Shown in pieces: positions 1-5,588 of a DNA stretch of 8,216 nucleotides. Every line of letters begins with the position of its first letter. Positions within the stretch are counted from its first letter, which is position 1. The notes beneath the pieces are model-generated. The model saw only the letters and a list, made by a program, of their open reading frames with translations, made no database searches and was not told where the DNA came from. Both the position numbers and the translations under genes were made by a program. The DNA comes from Nitrospiraceae bacterium UBA6898 (GTDB taxonomy: Bacteria > Nitrospirota > Thermodesulfovibrionia > Thermodesulfovibrionales > UBA6898): assembly GCA_002448975.1 (NCBI GenBank), contig DKBO01000232.1:1-8216 (forward strand). Direction: 5' to 3'.

Positions 1-1119
1 TGGATCGACACGCACAAGGGCCCGTTGGTCTTGGAGGTTCCCCCCAAGGTCCTGGGGCTCATCGATGACTTCTGGTATCGCTGGGTCATTGACGTGGGCA
101 TCACCGGCCCCGACAAGGGCGAAGGCGGCAGGTATCTCGTGCTTCCACCGGACTACAAAGGTGATGTCCCGGCGGGCTACACCGTCGTTCGGCCAAGCAC
201 GTATGGAAACTGGTTCGTGTTTCGGGCTTTCGTCGTGGGTGGATCAACGAAGCCTGGCGTCGAACTGGTCAAGAAGACCCTGAAGATCTATCAGCTTGCC
301 GATGCTGCCAATCCGCCCGCAATGAAGTTTGTCAATGCTTCCGGCAAACCGTCAAACTTTGTCGCTCCCGGTGACTACCAGTTCTGGGAAATGCTGGACA
401 AGGTCATACAGGATGAACCAGCTAATACCGCCGATCCGACAGCGATGGGTCTCTTTGCTTCCATCGGCATCGTCAAGGGCAAACCATTCAATCCGGATCC
501 GCGGATGAAGAAGATTCTCACTGATGCCGCGAATATCGGCGCGGTAACCGCGCGGACGGTCGCTTTCAAGATTCGCGGAGAAGACGCCTACTTTTATCCG
601 AACAGCCCGTGGCGGCTGCCTTTCTTCGGTGGCTACAAGTTCGAAGTCTCGCCGGGAGTTACAAACCTCGACGGCTATATCTTCTACTACTATTTCGCCA
701 CGGGTGTCACGCCCGCGATGGAAATGAAAATGGTCGGCAAAGGCTCGCAGTATCCGTGGTCCGTCCAGGATTCAAACGGCAACCCGTTCGAGGGCGCAAA
801 GACCTATAAGATGCATTTGCCGCCCAATGTTCCCGTCAAGGACTTCTGGTCGGTCATCGTGTATGACAACCAGACGCGCTCGATGGTCCAGACCGACCAG
901 GAACGCCCCAGCGTCAGCAGCCAGGACAAAGGAATAAAAACCAATGCGGACGGCTCGGTGGATGTTTATTTCGGTCCCAAGGCGCCAAAGGAGATGGAGA
1001 ACAACTGGGTGCAGACGATTCCGGGCAAGGGTTGGTTCATGATCCTGCGCCTCTACGGCCCGCTTGAACCCTGGTTCGACAAAACCTGGCGGCCGGGAGA
1101 GATTGAACTGATGCAATAA
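1..1119 (+). CDS. DUF1254/DUF1214 domain protein, 5'-truncated
   Basis: The reading frame is open from the first base of the window and ends at TAA 1117-1119, giving 372 visible residues; the true start lies upstream. The first ~100 residues match the end of a DUF1254 domain as I know it: a D-T-H-K-GPLVLEVPP stretch, then LGLIDDFWYRWVIDVG, GPDKGEGG-YLVLPPDYKG and YGNWFVFRAF. The last ~110 residues fit DUF1214: GYIFYYYFATGVTPAM, a YKMHLPPNVPVKDFWSVIVYD segment and a final GWFMILRLYGPLEPWFDKTW. Proteins with both domains are common and usually exported, but I know of no firmly assigned reaction. The signal peptide, if any, is outside the window. The gene is separated from the next by 103 bases containing a hairpin, so it may end its own transcription unit. 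A TTG at 25 is not the start, because the frame continues upstream with family-like sequence. Confidence 0.9.
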   Translation, partial: WIDTHKGPLVLEVPPKVLGLIDDFWYRWVIDVGITGPDKGEGGRYLVLPPDYKGDVPAGYTVVRPSTYGNWFVFRAFVVGGSTKPGVELVKKTLKIYQLADAANPPAMKFVNASGKPSNFVAPGDYQFWEMLDKVIQDEPANTADPTAMGLFASIGIVKGKPFNPDPRMKKILTDAANIGAVTARTVAFKIRGEDAYFYPNSPWRLPFFGGYKFEVSPGVTNLDGYIFYYYFATGVTPAMEMKMVGKGSQYPWSVQDSNGNPFEGAKTYKMHLPPNVPVKDFWSVIVYDNQTRSMVQTDQERPSVSSQDKGIKTNADGSVDVYFGPKAPKEMENNWVQTIPGKGWFMILRLYGPLEPWFDKTWRPGEIELMQ

Positions 1120-1176
1120 CATGGGCAGGCGCAGCAGGGTAAGAAGACAAGTTATCAGAATCAGTATCATCAGGAC

Positions 1177-1200
1177 GGGCAGCCCTGTAATGGGCTGCCC
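1177..1200 (+). terminator. perfect 9-bp hairpin between DUF1254 gene and small secreted protein gene
   Basis: GGGCAGCCC (1177-1185) and GGGCTGCCC (1192-1200) are exact reverse complements around a 6-base TGTAAT loop. The stem is almost all G-C and should be very stable. No T-run follows: the sequence continues TCATAGAAG into the SD of the next gene. It is therefore either an atypical terminator for the upstream gene or a leader hairpin for the downstream one. The structure is seen directly; the role is inferred. Confidence 0.5.
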
Positions 1201-1222
1201 TCATAGAAGAGAGGAGAAAGAC

Positions 1223-1510
1223 ATGAAGAGATTATCGTATGCCGTGGCATTGGTCTGTATGCTGATGTTCGTCAGTATCGCAGGAGCCCAGGAGTTTCCG
1301 ATCATGGACATGATCGCCAATAACGTTGTGCAGAAGTACCAGGCGATGAACTGCGAGGAAATGTGGAAGCATAAGATGGAGCCCAAAACGGCACAGCAGG
1401 AGGAATTCATCAAGATTTTAAAGGCCGACCCGCAGATGCGCACCCAGTTCATTAACAAGGTGGCACCCACGATCGTGAACAAGATGTTCGAATGCGGAAT
1501 GATCCCGTAG
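1223..1510 (+). CDS. small secreted protein of unknown function, 95 aa
   Basis: The ATG at 1223 is chosen because a strong GAGGAG SD (1211-1216) sits 6 bases upstream and the protein then opens with a classic signal peptide: MKR, a hydrophobic stretch to about residue 20, and an AGA/QE cleavage site after residue 22. The frame is open further upstream to 1121 but that part crosses the hairpin and has no leader-like sequence. The mature part is about 73 residues, rich in charged residues and Met, and probably helical. It holds exactly two cysteines, C44 (AMNCEEMW) and C91 (FECGMIP), which could form a disulfide in the periplasm. I recall similar uncharacterised short proteins with a closing NKMFECGMIP-like end in other Gram-negative bacteria, but I know of no function. 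Neighbours suggest an envelope role only loosely. Confidence 0.82.
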   Translation: MKRLSYAVALVCMLMFVSIAGAQEFPIMDMIANNVVQKYQAMNCEEMWKHKMEPKTAQQEEFIKILKADPQMRTQFINKVAPTIVNKMFECGMIP

Positions 1511-1781
1511 AGGGCAAAGGACGATTTTTGTAAAGGATATAAACCTCGCAGTTGGAAAAAGATGAGGAGCAGACGCGTTGAGAAGTCCTGCAAAGCAACA
1601 TGATTTCAGGCTGAGAGATCAATTCCTGGATTGCATTGGCATTGGATGCCTGACATGGGAAGACATTTCCATTTCAGAGGTTTCTTTGGTGTTGCAGGCA
1701 GGACATTCTCATCGCACCCGCCCCGCATCAGTGATATTTGTATTTGCAAGATTCGGGTAGTCGGGAGAGGAGGAGAAAGTT
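1511..1781. other. 271-base intergenic gap, no gene supported
   Basis: This gap separates the small secreted protein gene from the DUF2092 gene and is the largest non-coding stretch here. Its base content is visibly more A/T-rich than the flanking genes. It holds a T5 run shortly after the upstream stop (no GC stem before it), a GCATTG direct repeat at about 1633-1644 and a small GGCAT/ATGCC stem (1638-1650). A + frame ORF of 60 codons (1578-1760) lacks an SD and family features. A promoter for the downstream genes is expected in this gap, but I cannot point to a convincing -35/-10 pair or sigma-54 site. Confidence 0.6.
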
Positions 1782-2669
1782 ATGATGAGACATGATTCCC
1801 TCGGTCGGGCACTGCTGCTCGTGCTCGCTTTGGTGGTATTCCTGGCAGTGGGAGCAGACGCAGAGACGAAGCAGGCGCCAAAGGCCTCGAAGCCTGCCAA
1901 GGAACAGAGTAAAGAAGGACCGCCCATGGTCCAAATGACGCTCGAGCCGAAGGCCATGGAAATTCTGAAGGCAGCAAGCAGCCGCCTTGCCGCAGCCCGT
2001 ACCATGAGTTTTACCGCGTTGGTATCTTACGAGAGCCCGAGCCGCCTCGGCACACCCCTTGTCTACACGACGCGGTACGAGGTAACCCTGCAGCGTCCTG
2101 ACAAGCTGCGGGTAATAACGCCGGGTGACGGCCCGGCCTCAGAGTTTTACTATGACGGCAAGACCATGACGGCCTTCGCGCCGGCCGAGAACCTGGTCGC
2201 CATTGCCGAGGCGCCGCCCACGGTCGATGCCGCGTTGAAAGCCGCCTTTGATTCTGCTGCCATCTATTTTCCCTTCAGCGATTTGATTGTCGCGGACCCG
2301 TACAAGGAAATAGCCGATGGATTGATCCTTGCCTTCTATATCGGCCAGTCCCGCGAGGTCGGCGGCACGACCACGGACATGGTGGCATACGCCAACAACG
2401 ATGTCTTTATTCAGGCATGGATCGGCGCTGAAGACAGACTGCCCCGGAGGCTGCGCGCGGTATACCGCGCTGACCTGGCGCGACTGCGCCACCAAATGGA
2501 GCTTTCCGACTGGAAGCTCGACCTTGCTGTCCCGGCGGATGCCTTTGCTTCAGCAAACGCAGGCAATGCAAAACCTATTGCCTTTGCCAATCCGAATCCG
2601 AAGCCCTCGCCGGATGCAAAGCCGCCTGCGAAGAGCAAGTCGTCTAAGACAAAAGGCAAAACCAAGTGA
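1782..2669 (+). CDS. DUF2092 family exported protein (LolA/LolB-like fold expected)
   Basis: This is a 295-residue protein. The ATG at 1782 follows a long purine SD (GAGAGGAGGAG, 1765-1775); an adjacent ATG at 1785 is an equally possible start. A signal peptide spans residues 1-27 (hydrophobic 10-24, ADA/E cleavage), followed by a Lys/Ala/Pro linker to about 48. The domain at about 52-255 matches DUF2092 as I know it: AAARTMSFTALVSYES, YEVTLQRPDKLRV, FYYDGKTMTAFAP, a YANNDVFIQAWIG strand and LPRRLRAVY, closing with WKLDLAVPADAF. DUF2092 is regarded as related to the LolA/LolB carriers, which bind lipid moieties in a half-barrel, so a periplasmic lipid- or lipoprotein-binding role is plausible but unproven. 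The tail (264-295) is low-complexity Pro/Lys/Ser ending in basic residues. The stop overlaps the SD of the next gene, which implies coupling. Confidence 0.88.
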   Translation: MMRHDSLGRALLLVLALVVFLAVGADAETKQAPKASKPAKEQSKEGPPMVQMTLEPKAMEILKAASSRLAAARTMSFTALVSYESPSRLGTPLVYTTRYEVTLQRPDKLRVITPGDGPASEFYYDGKTMTAFAPAENLVAIAEAPPTVDAALKAAFDSAAIYFPFSDLIVADPYKEIADGLILAFYIGQSREVGGTTTDMVAYANNDVFIQAWIGAEDRLPRRLRAVYRADLARLRHQMELSDWKLDLAVPADAFASANAGNAKPIAFANPNPKPSPDAKPPAKSKSSKTKGKTK

Positions 2670-2675
2670 GGAGGT
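2669..2675 (+). promoter_or_regulatory. canonical SD overlapping the DUF2092 stop codon
   Basis: AGGAGGT at 2669-2675 is a full-length SD core whose first A is the last base of the TGA stop (2667-2669) of the DUF2092 gene. It lies 10 bases before the ATG at 2686. It fixes the start of the repeat-protein gene and rules out the longer frame that opens inside the upstream gene. The overlap suggests translational coupling of the two exported proteins. Confidence 0.8.
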
Positions 2676-2685
2676 ACGTCACATC

Positions 2686-3522
2686 ATGAAAACGGTCTAT
2701 GTTAGTCTTGTGAGTCTTCTGATAACGGCGCTCTTGTCGGCACCGGCTGCAGCCTGGTCTCATGCCAACGCCTACGGCGGGCATTCGTCCGGCGGCGGCG
2801 GCTCCTGGAGCCACACCGGAGCTTACGGCGGACATGCCTCAGGAGGCGGTGGTTCATGGAGTGGCACCGGCGCTTACGGCGGACATGCGTCCGGAAGCGC
2901 AGGAAGCGGATGGAGCGCTACCGGCGCTGAAGGAGGACACGCTTCAGGCAAGTACGGGAGCGGATGGAGTGCCACCGGCGCCTACGGCGGACATGCCTCG
3001 GGAGGCGGTGGTTCCTGGAGCGCCACAGGGGCCCACGGCGCGACGGCTTACGGAGATGCCCACTACGGTGGCGCATATTATCGTCCGCCTGCCGCATATT
3101 ATCCGTACCATCCGCCTACTACGGTGAACGTCTATGGAAGCGGGTGCTATAACTGCGGGGGTTGGTCCACTGCGGGCGCCGCTGCCGCAGGCGCCGCGGT
3201 CGGCCTAGTCGCGGGTGCTGCCATTGCCTCGTCCAACACCGCTGCGGCCACGACGAGCGCCTACTCGGCAGGTGTCGCCGCGGGCAGTGCCAATACCACG
3301 GCTGCGTACTCTGCGGGAGCCACTGCCGCTGGCGCAGGAACTACCACTACGGTTACTACGGTGCATACGACGTATGTGACGGGTGCGATCTATCCCACGG
3401 TCCCTGCCGGCGCCATGTCCATCAGCAAAGGCGGCACGACATATTATCTGAGCGGCAACACCTGGTTTAAGCCGGCCTACGGTGCAAATGGCGTTTACTA
3501 TACGGTCGTGCCTACACCCTGA
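2686..3522 (+). CDS. secreted Gly/His/Trp-rich tandem-repeat protein
   Basis: The protein has 278 residues with a signal peptide at 1-23 (MKT, hydrophobic core, SAPAAA/W). Residues 24-123 are five full and one partial 17-18-residue repeats, each beginning with Trp, of pattern W-S-x-T-G-A-Y-G-G-H-A-S-G-rich. A Tyr/His/Pro-rich stretch (122-149) follows, then a CYNC pair (C154, C157). Residues 163-183 form an Ala/Gly segment with a G169-G173-G177 glycine zipper, able to insert in or pack against a membrane. A Thr/Ala linker (185-230) contains two AYSAG copies. The end (236-278) is a compact Tyr-rich module closing in PAYGANGVYYTVVPTP. I recall proteobacterial proteins with the same plan (AWSHAN-type repeats, same C-terminus) encoded near DUF2092 genes, without known function. 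Repeated His and Trp could bind metal or carbohydrate; this is speculative. The exported location and repeat architecture are well supported. Confidence 0.85.
   Translation: MKTVYVSLVSLLITALLSAPAAAWSHANAYGGHSSGGGGSWSHTGAYGGHASGGGGSWSGTGAYGGHASGSAGSGWSATGAEGGHASGKYGSGWSATGAYGGHASGGGGSWSATGAHGATAYGDAHYGGAYYRPPAAYYPYHPPTTVNVYGSGCYNCGGWSTAGAAAAGAAVGLVAGAAIASSNTAAATTSAYSAGVAAGSANTTAAYSAGATAAGAGTTTTVTTVHTTYVTGAIYPTVPAGAMSISKGGTTYYLSGNTWFKPAYGANGVYYTVVPTP
2755..3054 (+). repeat. in-frame tandem repeats of 51-54 bases (six units, last partial)
   Basis: Units start at the Trp codons at 2755, 2806, 2857, 2911, 2965 and 3016, so lengths run 51, 51, 54, 54 and 51 bases, then a partial unit. All stay in frame. 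The units share a core resembling GGCGCYTACGGCGGACATGC but differ at many third codon positions (for example AGC/AGT and GCT/GCC/GCG), so the array is older than a fresh slippage event. Units 2 and 5 are the most alike. Units 3 and 4 carry an extra codon in the glycine linker, and unit 4 replaces the core Tyr with Glu. Confidence 0.9.
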
Positions 3523-3577
3523 GACGCGGCCTGTCAGTACCATGGCCTCTAAACAGTGAAAGGATGAGGAGATAGAC

Positions 3578-4270
3578 ATGAGAACAAAAATCGTCTTATG
3601 GGCATGCCTGATTGTCCTGGGTTTGCCCCTTTCTGCCTGGACAGAGAGCGGGCCTTCCTCAATGGCAGGCGATGCGGTCAAGATCGCCGAGGCCCGCAAA
3701 GCAAATGCAGCACTCATGCACCAGTACACCTGGAACTGCCGCACGGAGATTATCAGCAAGGGAGAGGTGAAGGATATTCGCATCGATCTGGTCAGCTATG
3801 ACCCATACGGGCAGCTGCAGCGAACCCTCCTGAACGATCAGGGCTCGCCTCTGCCCCGCGGCTTCCTGCGCCGGGCCATAGCCGAGGACAAGAAGAAGGA
3901 GATGGAGGAGTATCTCACGGGGCTGCGCGGCCTCCTCGAGCAGTATACCCTGCCCACAACAGGCAAGATCCTCGATTTCATTTCGTCGGCAACAGTCGGC
4001 GGACCCGATGTCAATGGTCTGTTAACGCTGACCGGACGCAACGTGGTCCAGCCCGGGGACAGCCTCACCCTCTGGGTGAACCCGTGGACCAGACATCTGG
4101 GGCAGATGCAGGTTAGTACGAGTTTTCAGGGCAGCGCAGTACAGCTTACCGCGACGTTTGCCACGCTTGCTGTCAGTGGTCTGAACTACGCATCCTTTGC
4201 GGAGGCCACGGTGCCTGACAAGCAGTTGAGTGTGCAGATACAGAATTTTGACTATCATCGGCCCAACTGA
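3578..4270 (+). CDS. exported protein of unknown function, probable LolA-like fold
   Basis: This 230-residue protein starts at an ATG 6 bases after a GAGGAG SD (3566-3571). It has a signal peptide at 1-20 (MRTK, hydrophobic 5-18, LSA/W). The body runs: a helix rich in Ala/Lys (32-48) leading to QYTWNCRTEI, a strand pair IDLVSYDPYGQLQRTLL, a charged helix (98-122), then TLPTTGKILDFISSATV, a strand set LTGRNVVQPGDSLTLWVNP, QMQVSTSFQGSAVQLTATF and a closing VQIQNFDYHRP. This strand/helix order, with repeated long strands, resembles LolA-type carriers. I recall uncharacterised bacterial proteins with the same YTW-RTE and QPGD-TLWV signatures, but no named family. It ends 8 bases before the first pqiA gene, so it is very likely cotranscribed with it. 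A role in periplasmic lipid handling is inferred from fold and context only. Confidence 0.8.
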   Translation: MRTKIVLWACLIVLGLPLSAWTESGPSSMAGDAVKIAEARKANAALMHQYTWNCRTEIISKGEVKDIRIDLVSYDPYGQLQRTLLNDQGSPLPRGFLRRAIAEDKKKEMEEYLTGLRGLLEQYTLPTTGKILDFISSATVGGPDVNGLLTLTGRNVVQPGDSLTLWVNPWTRHLGQMQVSTSFQGSAVQLTATFATLAVSGLNYASFAEATVPDKQLSVQIQNFDYHRPN

Positions 4271-4278
4271 TATGAGCG

Positions 4279-4950
4279 GTGGCGGTGCAAAAGGAGATTT
4301 CCCTGGAAACCGTTGCCTGTCCTGACTGCGATCTGCTGCAGCAGATACCCCCTTTGCCGCCGAAAGGCAAGGCGCGCTGTCCACGCTGCGGCCTGGTCCT
4401 TGCCACGGAGCCGACAGATTCTCTTGATCGGACTCTGGCGCTCACAGTCACCGCAGCCATAGTCTTCATTGTTGCCAATGCGGCGCCCCTGATGCAAATC
4501 TCGGCAGTCGGGAACCGTGCCAGCACGACTATTATCAACGGCGCGTATCAGATGTGGATGCAGGGTCAGCAGATCACGGCGGCCATCGTGGCATTCTGCG
4601 CAGTTCTCGCGCCTGCAGCCTATATCCTGTTCATGCTGACGGTTTTGCTTGCGGTGAGGCGGCAGCCGACGCCCCCGTGGGTCGGCGAACTGCTCAGGTG
4701 GGCTGACCACATGCAGCCCTGGTCCATGAACGAGGTGATGATGCTCGGCATCCTTGTCGCGCTGATCAAGATCGCGGAGCTTGCCACCGTGGACCCCGGC
4801 ATCGGCATGTTTGCGGTGGGCGGGCTTGTGGTTCTTTTTGCCGCGATTGCAGTCACGTTCGACCCGCGCAAGATCTGGGAGCGGATCGGATGGGATGACA
4901 GCTCTGTGTCTGAAGGGGCAAGTGTTTCCCGCACCGAGGGCGGGCAGTGA
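4279..4950 (+). CDS. pqiA: PqiA-like inner-membrane protein, first half (PF04403 family)
   Basis: A 223-residue paraquat-inducible protein A family member. A zinc-ribbon-like head carries C14-x2-C17 and C34-x2-C37 (ACPDC, RCPRC). Four membrane segments follow at about 52-72, 101-126, 152-170 and 176-193. The family signatures are W148-S-M-N-E-V-MMLGILVALIK and FDPRKIW near the end. In E. coli PqiA is a single polypeptide with two such halves; here the halves are separate genes. PqiA is an inner-membrane partner of the PqiB tunnel in envelope lipid homeostasis. The start is uncertain: GTG 4279 and GTG 4285 are both possible, a TGA at 4273-4275 blocks anything earlier, and neither has a clear SD. 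Translation is probably coupled to the upstream gene, whose stop is 8 bases away. The 3' end overlaps the next gene as GTGA. Confidence 0.9.
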   Translation: MAVQKEISLETVACPDCDLLQQIPPLPPKGKARCPRCGLVLATEPTDSLDRTLALTVTAAIVFIVANAAPLMQISAVGNRASTTIINGAYQMWMQGQQITAAIVAFCAVLAPAAYILFMLTVLLAVRRQPTPPWVGELLRWADHMQPWSMNEVMMLGILVALIKIAELATVDPGIGMFAVGGLVVLFAAIAVTFDPRKIWERIGWDDSSVSEGASVSRTEGGQ

Positions 4951-5588
4951 CAGGGGCGGCACGCACGGCCTCGCGGGCAGGGCTTGTTTCCTGCGGGATC
5001 TGTGAATTGCTTCTGCGTCCTGCCGATAAGGCCGCTCCAGGGTATTGTCCCCGCTGCGGCGCGGAACTCGCGAAGCGACGCCATCATTCCATCCAGTATA
5101 CCTGGGCGCTCGTTATTGCTGCGGCCATCTGCTACATCCCTGCCAATCTTTTGCCCGTAATGACCACGAACACGCTCGGGTCGTCGGATTCCGACACGAT
5201 TCTTGGCGGCGTGGTGTTTCTCTATACCTCGGGGTCGTGGCCGCTTGCCCTTGTCGTGCTGATCGCAAGCGTCATGGTGCCGCTCGGGAAGCTGGTGGCG
5301 CTCACCTATCTGCTCATTACGGTGCAGCGCGGTCTGCCCGGGAGCAGCCGTGACAGGACGCGGCTGTATCGCATGGTCGGGCTCATCGGACGCTGGTCGA
5401 TGCTGGATGTATTCGTGGACACGTTTACCGTTGCGCTTATACAGCTTCAGCCGCTGATGTCGGTGCAGCCCGCCCCCGGCGTAGTGTTCTTTGCCGCGGT
5501 GGTAGTGCTGACGATGCTTGCAGCCGAGTCCTTTGACCCGCGGCTGATTTGGGATGCTGAAACGAGGAGGGAAAAACGCTATGGATGA
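4947..5588 (+). CDS. pqiA: PqiA-like inner-membrane protein, second half (PF04403 family)
   Basis: A 213-residue second PqiA-family protein. It repeats the plan of its neighbour: a zinc-ribbon-like C16-x2-C19 and C34-x2-C37 (SCGIC, YCPRC), then four membrane segments at about 51-71, 97-125, 154-170 and 176-194. Signatures of the C-terminal half of PqiA are present: IPANLLPVMTTNTLG, GRWSMLDVFVDTF and FDPRLIW. It begins at GTG 4947, overlapping the upstream TGA by 4 bases, and its own stop (5586-5588) lies inside the start of pqiB, an 8-base overlap. Such overlaps point to fixed subunit ratios of the two halves. Together the two genes should supply the equivalent of full-length PqiA. Its match to PqiA is stronger than that of the first half because of the MTTNTLG and RWSMLDVFV motifs. 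The exact start residue is less certain than the family. Confidence 0.92.
   Translation: MTGAARTASRAGLVSCGICELLLRPADKAAPGYCPRCGAELAKRRHHSIQYTWALVIAAAICYIPANLLPVMTTNTLGSSDSDTILGGVVFLYTSGSWPLALVVLIASVMVPLGKLVALTYLLITVQRGLPGSSRDRTRLYRMVGLIGRWSMLDVFVDTFTVALIQLQPLMSVQPAPGVVFFAAVVVLTMLAAESFDPRLIWDAETRREKRYG
5564..5570 (+). promoter_or_regulatory. SD deciding the pqiB start
   Basis: GAGGAGG at 5564-5570 lies 10 bases ahead of the ATG at 5581, inside the last codons of the second pqiA gene. An in-frame ATG at 5554 precedes this SD and would add nine residues (MLKRGGKNA), so 5581 is preferred. The arrangement couples pqiB translation to pqiA. Confidence 0.75.

Noticed and set aside
25..27. TTG as start of the first gene
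   Set aside because: The frame is open to base 1 and the upstream codons continue DUF1254-like sequence (WIDTHKGP), so the gene is cut by the window edge.
1121..1222. Extended N-terminus of the small secreted protein from 1121
   Set aside because: It would encode the hairpin and the SD, and would bury the signal peptide 34 residues inside the protein.
1631..1655. Possible sigma-54 promoter (TTGGCATTGGATGCCT)
   Set aside because: The GG and GC elements are 8 bases apart where the consensus needs 10, so it is better seen as a small inverted repeat.
1578..1760. 60-codon + strand frame in the intergenic gap
   Set aside because: It has no SD, no leader or family features, and ends close to the SD of the DUF2092 gene; most likely chance.
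2329..3522. Longer version of the repeat protein starting inside the DUF2092 gene
   Set aside because: The extra 119 codons overlap the DUF2092 gene in another frame, while a full SD and a signal peptide mark the start at 2686.
3601..3613. Lipobox at LWAC (C10) in the protein at 3578
   Set aside because: C10 has only nine residues before it and lies within the hydrophobic core, with Trp at -2; a standard signal peptidase I site at residue 20 fits better.
3205..3783. Antisense open frame of 192 codons on the - strand
   Set aside because: It mirrors the Ala/Gly/Thr-rich repeat protein and the start of the next gene, and its Arg/Gly/Ser-rich translation has no domain or SD support.
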